NCBI GenBank assembly: GCA_016713535.1
Contig: JADJOY010000018.1
Location: 186,001-250,000, forward strand
Reading direction: 5' to 3'
Source of the DNA: Deltaproteobacteria bacterium
GTDB lineage: Bacteria; JADJOY01
Length of the DNA stretch: 64,000 bases
Shown one piece after another: positions 17,111 through 25,767 of the stretch. The notes below the pieces were generated by a model. That model was not told the origin of the DNA. It made no database searches and was given only the letters and a program-made list of their open reading frames with translations. Position 1 is the stretch's first letter, and each line of letters starts with the position of its first letter. Both the position numbers and the translations under genes were made by a program.

Positions 17111-18718
17111 TCAGCTCGCCGGCTGGAGCTCGCCGCGCTCCCAGCGCTCGCGCAGCACGAACTTCTGGATCTTGCCCGAGCCGGTGAGCGGAAAGGCGTC
17201 CACGAACACCCAGTAGCGCGGCGTCTTGGGCGCGGCGAGGCGCGCGCGCACGTGCGCGCGCAGCGACTCGACGCTCGGTGCGTTCCCGCCCGCGACGCGC
17301 ACGAAGGCGGCGAGCTCTTCGCCCATCCTGGAGTCGGGCACACCGATCACGGCCGCCTCGCCGACGTCGGGATGCTCGAGCAGCACGGCCTCGATCTCGG
17401 CCGGGAACAGGTTCTCGCCGCCCCGGATCACCATGTCCTTGAGGCGTCCGGTGATCCTGCAGTAGCCGCGCTCGTCCATCGTGCCGAGGTCGCCGGTGTG
17501 CAGCCAGCCGTCGGCGTCGATCGCGGTGCGGGTCGCGTCGGGCTTGTCGAAGTACTCGTGCATGACCAGGTAGCCGCGCGTGCAGAGCTCGCCGATCTCG
17601 CCGGGCGCCACGATCTGGTGGGTCATGGGATCGACGATCTTCACCTCGGTCGCGGGGAGCGCCACGCCGACGGTCTCGGCCTTGTCCTCGGGGGAGTCGT
17701 CGAGGCGCGTCTGGGTGATGACCGGCGACGCCTCGGTCTGGCCGTAGACGATGCTGAAGCGCACCCCGAGGCGCGCCTCGATCGCGCGTACCAGCTCCGG
17801 CGCCACGCTCGCGCCTCCCGAGCACACCGCCACCAGCGAGCTCAGGTCGCGGGTCGCGACGCTCGGATGCTCCATCATCGCGATCAGCATCGTCGGAACG
17901 CCGAGGAAGTGGGTGGCGCGCTCGCGCTCGACGAGGTCGAGGGCGCGCACCGGATCGAAGGCCGGGAGGAACGCGTGAGTCGCGCCGACCTGGATCGGGC
18001 CCAGCGCCGATAGCACGCAGCCGGCCGTGTGGAAGAACGGCATGGCGTGGGCGAAGACGTCGCCGTCACCCGCGCCGAGCCGCTCCATGCACAGGCGCGC
18101 GTTGTTGGTGAGGCCCCGATGGTGAAGAAGCGCACCCTTGGGAAAGCCAGTGGTCCCGGACGTGTACTGGATCTGCGCCGCGCTGTCGGGAGTCACCGAC
18201 GGGAAGCTCGCCGCCGCGGGAGCGCCGGCGAGGAAATCCTCGAAGCCCTCGAGCGCGATCACCTCACGCAGCTCGGGCAGCCCGTCCCGGACCTCGCCGA
18301 CCAGCCTCGCCATCGGGTTGCCGCGGAAACCGTCGACGTGGAAGAGGCCTACCGACCGCGACTGGCGCAGCACGTAGTCGAGCTCGCGCGCCTGATAGGC
18401 GGGATTGACGGTGACGACCACCAGCCCCGCGAGGCCGGCACCGAGCTCGAGGATCAGCCATTCGGGGAGATTGGGCGCCCAGAGCGCGATCCGTTCGCCC
18501 GGCGCGAAGCGCGCGAGCAGGGCGCGCGCGGCGCGCTCCGCATCGGCGAGCAGCGCCCCGTAGGTCCAGGTCCGGCGCTCGCCGTCGGTGAGTCCCCAGG
18601 CGATCACCGCGATGCGATCGGGAGCCGCGTCGGCCGCGGCGCGCAGCACCGAACCGACCGTGGTCTCCTGGACCCCGTCCGAGGGGTCGGCCGGCCAGAA
18701 CGATCGATCGAGTGGCAT
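17111..18718 (-). CDS. AMP-forming acyl-CoA synthetase
   Basis: 535 aa, full-length AMP-binding enzyme. A3 P-loop YTSGTTGFPKGALL (about residues 186-199), A5 YGQTEAS, A7 GWLHTGDLG, A8 hinge GRLKDMVIRGGENLFPAEIE, and A10 catalytic Lys in GSGKIQKFVLR are all present. The general reaction is activation of a fatty or aromatic acid to acyl-AMP and then acyl-CoA in the cytoplasm; chain preference is unknown. RBS GGAGAGGGAG before ATG 18718. It lies 36 bp downstream of the AsmA-like gene and within a run of minus-strand genes. Confidence 0.93.
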   Translation of the reverse strand: MPLDRSFWPADPSDGVQETTVGSVLRAAADAAPDRIAVIAWGLTDGERRTWTYGALLADAERAARALLARFAPGERIALWAPNLPEWLILELGAGLAGLVVVTVNPAYQARELDYVLRQSRSVGLFHVDGFRGNPMARLVGEVRDGLPELREVIALEGFEDFLAGAPAAASFPSVTPDSAAQIQYTSGTTGFPKGALLHHRGLTNNARLCMERLGAGDGDVFAHAMPFFHTAGCVLSALGPIQVGATHAFLPAFDPVRALDLVERERATHFLGVPTMLIAMMEHPSVATRDLSSLVAVCSGGASVAPELVRAIEARLGVRFSIVYGQTEASPVITQTRLDDSPEDKAETVGVALPATEVKIVDPMTHQIVAPGEIGELCTRGYLVMHEYFDKPDATRTAIDADGWLHTGDLGTMDERGYCRITGRLKDMVIRGGENLFPAEIEAVLLEHPDVGEAAVIGVPDSRMGEELAAFVRVAGGNAPSVESLRAHVRARLAAPKTPRYWVFVDAFPLTGSGKIQKFVLRERWERGELQPAS

Positions 18719-18754
18719 CGCTCTCCCTCTCCGAGCGCGCGCCCCCGGAACGGA

Positions 18755-20227
18755 TCAGGGGCGAGGCTTGCGGGCGTTGCGCTTGGCGTTCGGTTTGCGT
18801 CGTGGCTGCGTGGCGGGGCGCGGCTTCGCAGCCCCCTTGGGCGGCTTGCGGGCGCCGCGGGCCGGTGGGGTGGCGGACGGGGCCGTCTCCTCCGGTTCGG
18901 CCTGCCGGCCGAGCCCGGTGAGCGACCGGAAGCGCCGGTTCACGTCCCCGAGCAGTCGTCCGGGCAGGCGGCGCAGGCTGACGCTGGACGCGAGCTTCCT
19001 GAGCTCGTCGAGGTCGGGCAGTACGCGCGGCGTGGGCAACGCGCCGCGCACCGTGACCGGGATCGTGAAGATCGGCGGACCCATTAGGCGCTCGACGCCG
19101 ATCCAGTCGAGGAGGGTGCCGTCGATCCGCACCGAGCCCTTGAGGTCGAGCTCGCCGGTGGCGAGGCTCATGTTGCCGGTGACGTGTACCGTCATGCCGA
19201 ACGCTTCGATGTGGCCCGTGGTGAGGTGCACGCGCCCCGCCTTGAGCTCGCCCTCGAAGAGCAGGCGCTCGAAGCGCGTGCCGAGCGCGTCGAGCTCGAC
19301 CAGCCGCTTGAACGGCGAGAGCACGCCGCTCACCATCCCCGGGATCAGCGGCGCCATCACCTCGCCGAGGAGCTGGACGGTGTGCAACCGGCCCTTCTCC
19401 AGGCCGAGCCGGAAGCTACCGCGCCCTCCGGTCTTCCAGCCGCGGCTCGAGGGGAAGGTGACGTCCACCTCCGCGTCGAGGGCGCCCGACACGATCGCGG
19501 GCAGCCCGGAGAGCTCGAGGAAAGGCGCTGGGTCGGGGGCCTTCAGGGTCCCGTTGATGCGCGTGCCGGGTCGACCGGGCCCTGGCCCTTCGACCGCTCC
19601 GTGGAAGGCGCCTCCGGCGGTGCGGAAGGAGATCGGGTCGATCGATACCGCGCCTCGCTCGATGCGCAGCTCGCCACCGATCGTGTCCACGGTCTTGCGA
19701 CGGAAGTGGACGCGCCTCAGGTCGAGATGGACCGCCACGTCCGGCCAGTGCGACTTCTTGCGCGCCCCACCACGCCCGCCGTCCGAGCGGCGCGTGAGGA
19801 TGGCGCGTACCGGTTGCAGCCGGTCGAGGAAGTCGTCGAGATCGAGTGGGTCCGCGTGCACTTGCAACGCGACCTTCATGGCATGGTTGTGGGGCTCGAC
19901 GGTGCCGTCGAAGGTGAGTCGCGAGCGCGGGAAGGACACCACCAGGCCGGCGAGCCGGACCCCCGAGCGCTCGACGCGGAAGAGCCCGCCGCGGATGTCG
20001 CCGCGCAGCCCCGCGCGTCCGCCGACGGCGGGCTTGTCGGTGGCGCCGATCTCGAGGGCGGTGCCGCCGCCCATGATCGTGAGGCCGGGCGGGTCGAGCG
20101 TGAAGCGCAGCACCGGCCGGTCGTCGCCGCGCCCGCGCGCCGCGAGCACGCGCGCCCCGCGCTTGGCGTTGCCAGCGGCGCGGCTGCCGGTCTTGGGGCG
20201 AGTGCGGGCGGCGCGGTCGCTCGGCAT
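18755..20227 (-). CDS. AsmA-like protein (C-terminal AsmA/DUF3971-type region)
   Basis: 490 aa. The body shows repeated beta-rich segments of AsmA/TamB-like bridge proteins: VERSGVRLAGLVVSFPRSRLTFDGTV, IGGELRIERGAVSIDPISFRTAGGAFHGAVEG, TRINGTLKAPDP, and near the end MSLATGELDLKGSVRIDGTLLDWI. These proteins influence outer-membrane lipid transport. A typical N-terminal membrane helix is absent, and the first ~40 residues are Arg-rich, so the real N-terminus may be missing or the start misjudged. The C-terminal 60 residues are a low-complexity Pro/Arg/Lys tail. The gene begins 13 bp after the GHL15-like gene. Confidence 0.6.
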   Translation of the reverse strand: MPSDRAARTRPKTGSRAAGNAKRGARVLAARGRGDDRPVLRFTLDPPGLTIMGGGTALEIGATDKPAVGGRAGLRGDIRGGLFRVERSGVRLAGLVVSFPRSRLTFDGTVEPHNHAMKVALQVHADPLDLDDFLDRLQPVRAILTRRSDGGRGGARKKSHWPDVAVHLDLRRVHFRRKTVDTIGGELRIERGAVSIDPISFRTAGGAFHGAVEGPGPGRPGTRINGTLKAPDPAPFLELSGLPAIVSGALDAEVDVTFPSSRGWKTGGRGSFRLGLEKGRLHTVQLLGEVMAPLIPGMVSGVLSPFKRLVELDALGTRFERLLFEGELKAGRVHLTTGHIEAFGMTVHVTGNMSLATGELDLKGSVRIDGTLLDWIGVERLMGPPIFTIPVTVRGALPTPRVLPDLDELRKLASSVSLRRLPGRLLGDVNRRFRSLTGLGRQAEPEETAPSATPPARGARKPPKGAAKPRPATQPRRKPNAKRNARKPRP

Positions 20228-20240
20228 CGTGGCGGTTCGC

Positions 20241-21959
20241 TCAGCCGCTGGTGTTGCGCAGGATCAGACCCGACATCGGTGGCAGCGTGACCGTGCCGGA
20301 CAGGGTCTGCCAGTCGAGTGAGCCAGTCGCAGGCCACGCGCCGCCGCCGCTCGGAACCATCTTCTCACGCCGCGTCGCCTCGACGGTGTAGCTCAAGCTG
20401 AGCGTGTCCTCGGGGTTGACCAGCACGCGACCGCCGGTGAAGTCGCGTTGCAGGAGGCCGCTCGAGGTCGTCACGTAGGCGCCCGTGGGTGAGCCCAGGT
20501 TCAGGCTGTCCTCGGGCCATTGTTGCACGTCGCTGTCGACTTCGGGGCTGGAGAAGAAGTGCAGCGCGTTCTCGTTGGCGACCAGCAGGTAGCAAGCGAG
20601 CGAGAGGGTCCTGCGCGTGATGTCGCCGGGCGAGCCATAGTCCAGGGCCACCGCGGATTTGCCGCTCTGCACGATGCCGGCGAAGTCGGTGAGCTGCTGG
20701 AGCAAGCGCGGCTTGTCGAAGAGGCCGGCGCGCACCTTGTAGCTGAAGCCCTCGAAGAAGATGCCGTCCGCGACCGGCAGCAGCTCGAGACCACGGAAGC
20801 CGGGCGTCTCCCAGCCGGCGTAGGTGTTGAAGATCACCGTCTTGCCCGGGAAGTCGGTGCGCGTCGCGCCGAGCAGCGCGTAGACCGCGTTGTAATAGGC
20901 GCTCTCGTCGTAGCCGAGCGGCGGCTCCGTCACCAGGTCCTCGAAGTCCGAGGTGATGGTGGTGGTGTTGTCGAAGTAGATGCCGTCGTAATACGCCATC
21001 TGCGGACCCAGGACGCTCTTCTGGATCGCCCACCACTTGGCGCGCTTCGTGGCGTCCTGAATGTTGATGTAGTACCAGCCGTTGGTGGTGTTGCGGACGT
21101 AGTTCCCGCTCGCACCCTTCAAGAGCAGGTTCTGCGCGACGGCCTGCGCCCACTGCGGGTCGCCCGACGGTGGGCGCGTCTCGGGACCGTGAACGCCGGC
21201 GATCTTGGTGTAGTAGAGCGCGGTCAGGTCGGGGTTCGCCTGGCGCAGCTCGTCGAGCTTGGTCGGTCCGACGCCGATCACGTGCAGGTCGTGCGAGGCG
21301 ACGAAGTCGACCTGTGCCGTGTCGTCGCGCGAGTACGAGCCCTGGAAGACGGTGCGTAGCCCGCTGGTCGGGGACGGCGTATCGCCGGTTCCACCGAGCC
21401 CCATCGCGAGGAAGTCGAGCTTGCTCGAGTCGCGCGCGCTGGTGGTGGCGTAGCGGAGCTGGATGGTGCCGTTGGGCGCGACGAAGCGCGCCACGTCGGT
21501 GTCGACGCTGAGCTGGAGCAGCGTCCACACGCCGCTCTGGCTCACGGCGGAGTTGTCGCCGAGCACCGTCCAGGTCTGGCTCGTGGCGTCGAGCAGCTCG
21601 AAGGTCCAGCGTTGCGACGCGCCCGGCTGTCCGCGGTAGTTGGCGCCGACGTAGAGCGTGCCGATCGTGGCGCGATCGGTGCCGGACGGCACCTGGAACG
21701 TGAAGGTCCCCTGGTATCCGGTGCTCGCCGGGTAGAACGCGATGTAGCGCCCCCAGTCGTTGGCCACGCCCGACTGATCGAGCGCCGAGAGCGCGGAGAG
21801 CGGCTGGCCGTTGTCGCTACCGAGGACGGATCTGAAGGACGTGGCGAAGAGCGTGTTCAGTTGGCACGACGTAACGACACCGAGCACGAGGAGCGCGACC
21901 AGCAAGGCGCCCGACCGTGGTGGTGCCACGCGCCGTGCCGCGGCGCGTGCGAAAGACAT
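20241..21959 (-). CDS. GHL15-like putative glycosidase lipoprotein
   Basis: 572 aa from ATG 21959, supported by AGGGGGGAA upstream. Lipobox VVTSC follows a hydrophobic signal. An N-terminal beta-sandwich (WGRYIAFYPASTGYQGTFTFQVP...DFLAMGL) precedes a TIM-barrel resembling the hypothetical glycosyl-hydrolase-like family 15: ALYYTKIAGVHG, GWYYINIQDATKRAKWW, AYYDGIYFDNTTT, ADGIFFEGFSY, KSAVALDYGSPGD. A C-terminal beta domain closes the protein (TLPPMSGLILRNTSG). DGIYFD is where such barrels place an acidic catalytic candidate. The substrate is unknown; surface polysaccharide processing fits the DUF481 and AsmA neighbours. Confidence 0.7.
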   Translation of the reverse strand: MSFARAAARRVAPPRSGALLVALLVLGVVTSCQLNTLFATSFRSVLGSDNGQPLSALSALDQSGVANDWGRYIAFYPASTGYQGTFTFQVPSGTDRATIGTLYVGANYRGQPGASQRWTFELLDATSQTWTVLGDNSAVSQSGVWTLLQLSVDTDVARFVAPNGTIQLRYATTSARDSSKLDFLAMGLGGTGDTPSPTSGLRTVFQGSYSRDDTAQVDFVASHDLHVIGVGPTKLDELRQANPDLTALYYTKIAGVHGPETRPPSGDPQWAQAVAQNLLLKGASGNYVRNTTNGWYYINIQDATKRAKWWAIQKSVLGPQMAYYDGIYFDNTTTITSDFEDLVTEPPLGYDESAYYNAVYALLGATRTDFPGKTVIFNTYAGWETPGFRGLELLPVADGIFFEGFSYKVRAGLFDKPRLLQQLTDFAGIVQSGKSAVALDYGSPGDITRRTLSLACYLLVANENALHFFSSPEVDSDVQQWPEDSLNLGSPTGAYVTTSSGLLQRDFTGGRVLVNPEDTLSLSYTVEATRREKMVPSGGGAWPATGSLDWQTLSGTVTLPPMSGLILRNTSG

Positions 21960-22059
21960 GGTTCCCCCCTGCGCCCCCGCGGCGCGCATCGCCCGCCGTG
22001 GGGGAATACCTCTCTGCAGCGCACGGATGTGCTGCTGGTCGCGCTGGCATCCATGCGTC

Positions 22060-23100
22060 TCAGAACTTGTAGCCGAGGCCGACGTAGTAGGTCTCATCGT
22101 CCTTCTGCCGCTCGGGCTCGGGCTCGTTGTCGTACTCGAGGATCATGCCGAGCTTGGCCTTCCAGCCGGTGACGATCTCGGTACCGATGTTGGCGTCGTT
22201 GCGAAGCTGCCAGTCGTTGGTGGTCTCGAAGTTCGGCACGTAGACGAGGTTGTCGATGAACTCGAGGCCGAGCGGCAGCGCCACCCGCGCGTCCGCGGCG
22301 ACGCGGCCCGCGACATGGTCCTCGTCCGGCGTGACGCTGAACGAGTTGCGAACCCACGCGGCGCCCGCTTCCGCCGAGAGATCGGCCCAGTCCTCTTCGA
22401 GGAGGGTGGCGCCGAGACCCGCCGAGAGGATCGTGTTGAGATCGATGTCCTTGAAGCGGTCCTGCATGAACTCGGCGCTGCCGTACACGAACATCGGGCC
22501 GCCGATGTCGTGGCGGTAGCGGCCGAGGGTGTACCAGTTCGCCTCGCTGACCGAGCTCTGGTTCTCACCGTAGCGGAAGATCCCCTTTAGCTTGATCTCG
22601 TTGATCTCGGTGGTCCGCACCAGCTCGCCACTCAACAGAGCGCCCACGGTGCTCGAGTTGCCCTCGGTGTCGCGCACCGCGACGTCGAGGAAGCCACCCC
22701 ACGACGCGCCCTGCAGGCGGATCTTGCGGACCGTGGCGAGGTCGAGGTCGACGGGTGGGCCGCCCGCGGGGGCGATCTGGAGTGCCCCGTTGGGGCCCGC
22801 CGAGAGCGTGCCTCCGAGCTCGCGTCCGTCGGTGGTCCACAGCGTCACGGGGCGGTCGCAGGTGAGCGACGTGACCAGGGTCCAGTCGATGTCGATCACG
22901 CCGGCGTACTTCGTGTCGAGCTGGAGCTTCTTCTTGGACATCGACTTGAGCGTGCCCGTGACCTTGTCACCGCTCTTGAGGAGGACCGTCTCGTCGGCAC
23001 GAGCGACTCCCGCTGCCGCGACGATCACCAAGGCAGCCGCCAGACGAACGAGGTGGGATGTGCGGCCGCGATGTCGGTGGGGGGTCGGGTGAACGTTCAT
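22060..23100 (-). CDS. DUF481 outer-membrane beta-barrel protein
   Basis: 346 aa from ATG 23100. The signal peptide (RLAAALVIVAAAGVARA) is followed by a small beta-domain of the kind found before DUF481 (ETVLLKSGDKVTGTLKSMSKKKLQLDTKYAG, repeated IDIDW/DLDLATVRKIRL). Then come alternating amphipathic strands with aromatic ends (VYGSAEFMQDRFKDIDLNTILSAGLGATL, FIDNLVYVPNF, WKAKLGMILEYDNEPEP) and a terminal GLGYKF, where Phe is the usual BAM signal. DUF481 proteins are salt-stress-related outer-membrane barrels. It heads the minus-strand run down to the oxidoreductase. Confidence 0.85.
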   Translation of the reverse strand: MNVHPTPHRHRGRTSHLVRLAAALVIVAAAGVARADETVLLKSGDKVTGTLKSMSKKKLQLDTKYAGVIDIDWTLVTSLTCDRPVTLWTTDGRELGGTLSAGPNGALQIAPAGGPPVDLDLATVRKIRLQGASWGGFLDVAVRDTEGNSSTVGALLSGELVRTTEINEIKLKGIFRYGENQSSVSEANWYTLGRYRHDIGGPMFVYGSAEFMQDRFKDIDLNTILSAGLGATLLEEDWADLSAEAGAAWVRNSFSVTPDEDHVAGRVAADARVALPLGLEFIDNLVYVPNFETTNDWQLRNDANIGTEIVTGWKAKLGMILEYDNEPEPERQKDDETYYVGLGYKF

Positions 23101-23154
23101 GCCTGCCCTCACGGATTGGATGCCCAGGATGTAGTGGTCGGGGGCGAACGGTAC

Positions 23155-23170
23155 CACAAGATTTTGTGGA
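23155..23170. promoter_or_regulatory. Palindrome upstream of the DUF481 gene
   Basis: CCACAAGATTTTGTGG is a perfect 6-bp inverted repeat with a 4-bp spacer inside an unusually A/T-rich 40-bp island, 55 bp before the DUF481 start. Position and symmetry suggest an operator. No regulator is assigned. Confidence 0.4.
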
Positions 23171-23244
23171 ATTTACGCAACGCTGCAAAAACGTGCTGCC
23201 CCAGGGCACCCCCGTCCCTGGCGTGTAAACCTGACCCTCGACAC

Positions 23245-23409
23245 TCAGAAGAGCGTGTAGATGAACGGCGCCGACGCCTGACCCACCACGACCACCAAGC
23301 CCAGGAGCAGCAGAGTGCCGATCAGCGGCACTGGCCACCACACGCGATTGATCAGCGAATATCGCGTGACCTCGCCGAAGAGGTTGACGAGGTGACGGAG
23401 GCGACGCAT
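23245..23409 (-). CDS. SxtK/DUF5989-family membrane microprotein
   Basis: 54 aa, too short for most gene callers but clearly real. MRRLRHLVNLFGEV is an amphipathic start, NRVWWPVPLIGTLLLLGLVVV is one membrane helix, and the invariant-looking end QASAPFIYTLF matches the DUF5989 pattern. Members are of this size and accompany NodU-type carbamoyltransferases, as sxtK does in saxitoxin clusters. The carbamoyltransferase gene lies upstream on the same strand (25694-23865), separated by 455 bp of repeats, and an SxtJ-like protein is at 29479-31095. Role unknown; it is presumably a small subunit of a membrane-linked carbamoylation complex. Confidence 0.85.
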   Translation of the reverse strand: MRRLRHLVNLFGEVTRYSLINRVWWPVPLIGTLLLLGLVVVVGQASAPFIYTLF

Positions 23410-23864
23410 GACCGAGGGCGGTGAATCGAAGCGCAGAGCGACGACGGGCGAACCCTAGTGCGTTACGCCCGAGGTGTCCAGACAATCGGAGACGATCGAA
23501 ACGGATGACGTAAGGGGGTGCCCGACGTCTGCGAAGGCAGCGAGAACAACAGCGGAACAGGAAGGTCGGAGGCGGCGGCGCGGACCTTCCCGCCGGGTGA
23601 TCGGCTGGCACGCAGCGAGCCGGGGACGAAATCGAGGGAGGGCGAAGCGCCGCGGGGGGACGGAGCCCCCGCGCTACGAAGAGCCTCGTAGCGACGGGGC
23701 TTCCATACCCGTCGCCGGGCCTGCGCGGCCCCGGTGGGCAACTCAGATGGACAGATTCCCTGCCGTCCCCGGGACGGCAGGAGGCGAGATGGCCGCGATC
23801 GCGCCGGGCGTCCGAACGCCGTCATGGCGCGCGGTCTTGCGCGGCCCCGCGGCTGCGTCGGCGC
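23410..23864. other. Repeat-rich intergenic region
   Basis: 455 bases with no gene. It holds copies of families R4 (23565-23597) and R2 (23647-23725) plus a perfect stem CTGCCGTCCCGGGACGGCAG at about 23760-23780 that may terminate the carbamoyltransferase message. Confidence 0.5.
23647..23725. repeat. Double-hairpin intergenic repeat (family R2, copy 1)
   Basis: First hairpin CGCGGGGG-GACGGAG-CCCCCGCG, then CTACGAAGAGCCTCGTAG, then GACGGGG-CTTCCATA-CCCGTCGCCGGG. The order and sequence match 26313-26392 and 48059-48135. Confidence 0.7.
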
Positions 23865-25694
23865 TCAATCCAGCACGAACTCGTTCTTCCAGTCGGTGCC
23901 GTCGTCGAACCTGGGCTGGGCGCTCTTGCTGAGGATGAAGTTCTCGAGGACCAGCGCGTCCATCTCGGTGCGCATGAAGCAGCGGTAGGCGTCCTGCGGG
24001 GTGCACACGATGGGCTCGCCGCGCACGTTGAACGAGGTGTTCATGATGACGCCGCAGCCGGTGATCTTCTCGAACGCCTCGATCAGGGCGTGGTAGCGCG
24101 GACTGCGGTCCTTCGACACGGACTGGACTCGCGCGGAGTAGTCGACGTGGGTGATCGCGGGGATGCTCGAGCGCTCCTCGTTCACCCACTCCATGATGTC
24201 CTTCTCGCGGTTCTGGTCGACGGCGCGGCACAGCTCCTTCTTCACCGGCGCCACCAGCAACATGTAGGGCGACTCCGCGTCGAGCTCGAAGTAGTCCGAG
24301 GTGCGCTCGGCCAGCACCGACGGCGCGAACGGCCGGAACGACTCGCGGTACTTGATCTTCAGGTTCATCACCGACTGCATCTTGGGCGAACGCGGGTCGC
24401 CGACGATCGAGCGGTGGCCGAGCGCCCGCGGCCCGAACTCCATGCGGCCGTTCACGAGCCCCACCACCTTCTCCTCGGCGATCAGCTTGGCCACCGCCTT
24501 CGGCCACTCCTCGTCGGAGACCCGCTCCGCGGGGTAGCCGTTCGCCTCCAGGTACTTCGCGATCTCGTCGTTCGAGAAGTCGGGGCCGAGGTACGAGCCC
24601 TTCATGGAGTCGTGGACGCCGTCCACGGTCCGCGCCTTGCCGTAGAGCTGGTGCCACGCGAAGAGCGCCGCGCCGAGCGCGCCGCCCGCGTCACCTGCGG
24701 CGGGCTGGATCCAGACGTTCTCGAACGGCCCCTCGCGCAGCAGCCGGCCGTTGGCCACGCAGTTGAGTGCCACGCCGCCCGCCAGGCACAGGTTCGTCTC
24801 GCCGAGCTCGCGGTGGGCGTGGCGCGCCACGCGAAGCACCACCTCCTCGGTGACCTCTTGGATGGACTTGGCGATGTCCATCTCGCGGCGGGTGATGGGC
24901 GTTTCGGGCTTGCGCGCCGGGCCGTCGAAGAGCGCCGCGAAGCGCTCGTTGGTCATGGTCAGGCCGCCCATGTAGTCGAAGTAGCGCTGGTCCATACGGA
25001 ACGAGCCGTCCTCGCGCAGGTCGAGGAGGTTGTCGAGGATCCTCTGCGTGTAGCGACCCTGGCCGTAGGGCGCCAGGCCCATGAGCTTGTATTCGCCCGA
25101 GTTCACCTTGAAGCCGGTGAAGTAAGTGAACGCCGAGTAGAGGAGCCCGAGGGAGTGGGGGAAGCGGCTCTCGCTCACGATGCGGATCTTGTTCCCGGCG
25201 CCGTGCGCCACGGTGGTGGTGGCCCACTCGCCGACGCCGTCCATGGTGAGGATCGCGGCGCGCTCGAACGGCGAGGGGAAGAACGCACTCGCCGCGTGCG
25301 ACTCGTGGTGCTCGGTGAAGAGCAGCGTGTCGGGCATGCGCACGCCGATCTGACCCAGCGAGCGCTCGATCTCGTACGGGATCCAGAGCTTCTGTCGCAT
25401 CCACAGCGGGAACGCCTTGCGGAACGACGCGAAGCCATGGGGCGCGGTGCGGAAGTAGGTCTTGAGGATCCGGAAGAACTTGGTGAGCGGCTTGTCGTAG
25501 AACACCACCGCGTCGAGCGCGTCTCCGGCGACGCCGCCCTCGCTCAGGCAGTAGCGGGTCGCCAGCAGCGGGAACTCGTGGTCGTGCTTCTTGCGCGTGA
25601 AGCGCTCTTCCTGGGCCGCCGCGACGATCTCGCCATCGCGCACCAGGCAGGCCGCCGAGTCGTGGTAGTAGGCACTGATGCCGAGGAGGTTCAT
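23865..25694 (-). CDS. NodU/TobZ-type O-carbamoyltransferase
   Basis: 609 aa, full length. The N-terminal Kae1-like domain starts NLLGISAYYHDSAACLV, with metal/substrate residues in FTEHHESHAASAFFPS and the nucleotide-site loop ILTMDGVGEWATT. Further landmarks are NSGEYKLMGLAPYG and LCLAGGVALNCVANG. The C-terminal NodU domain has GRMEFGPRALGHRSIVGDPR and ITGCGVIMNTSFNVRGEPIV. Such enzymes make carbamoyl-AMP from carbamoyl phosphate and transfer carbamoyl to a hydroxyl on a sugar, antibiotic or toxin scaffold. Together with the DUF5989 microprotein and SxtJ-SGNH fusion nearby, it most likely decorates an envelope glycan or secondary metabolite. Confidence 0.93.
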   Translation of the reverse strand: MNLLGISAYYHDSAACLVRDGEIVAAAQEERFTRKKHDHEFPLLATRYCLSEGGVAGDALDAVVFYDKPLTKFFRILKTYFRTAPHGFASFRKAFPLWMRQKLWIPYEIERSLGQIGVRMPDTLLFTEHHESHAASAFFPSPFERAAILTMDGVGEWATTTVAHGAGNKIRIVSESRFPHSLGLLYSAFTYFTGFKVNSGEYKLMGLAPYGQGRYTQRILDNLLDLREDGSFRMDQRYFDYMGGLTMTNERFAALFDGPARKPETPITRREMDIAKSIQEVTEEVVLRVARHAHRELGETNLCLAGGVALNCVANGRLLREGPFENVWIQPAAGDAGGALGAALFAWHQLYGKARTVDGVHDSMKGSYLGPDFSNDEIAKYLEANGYPAERVSDEEWPKAVAKLIAEEKVVGLVNGRMEFGPRALGHRSIVGDPRSPKMQSVMNLKIKYRESFRPFAPSVLAERTSDYFELDAESPYMLLVAPVKKELCRAVDQNREKDIMEWVNEERSSIPAITHVDYSARVQSVSKDRSPRYHALIEAFEKITGCGVIMNTSFNVRGEPIVCTPQDAYRCFMRTEMDALVLENFILSKSAQPRFDDGTDWKNEFVLD

Positions 25695-25767
25695 GGCCGT
25701 AGTTAACCCAGGCGCCAGCGCCGGCGCCAACCCCGCGTCGCGGGAGGCCGAGCGAGGTCCGCCGACC

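Noticed and set aside
16965-17825. Long N-terminal extension of the molybdopterin oxidoreductase
   Set aside because: The extension is an Arg/Ala-rich shadow of the acyl-CoA synthetase gene; the 4Fe-4S motif begins right after ATG 16964.
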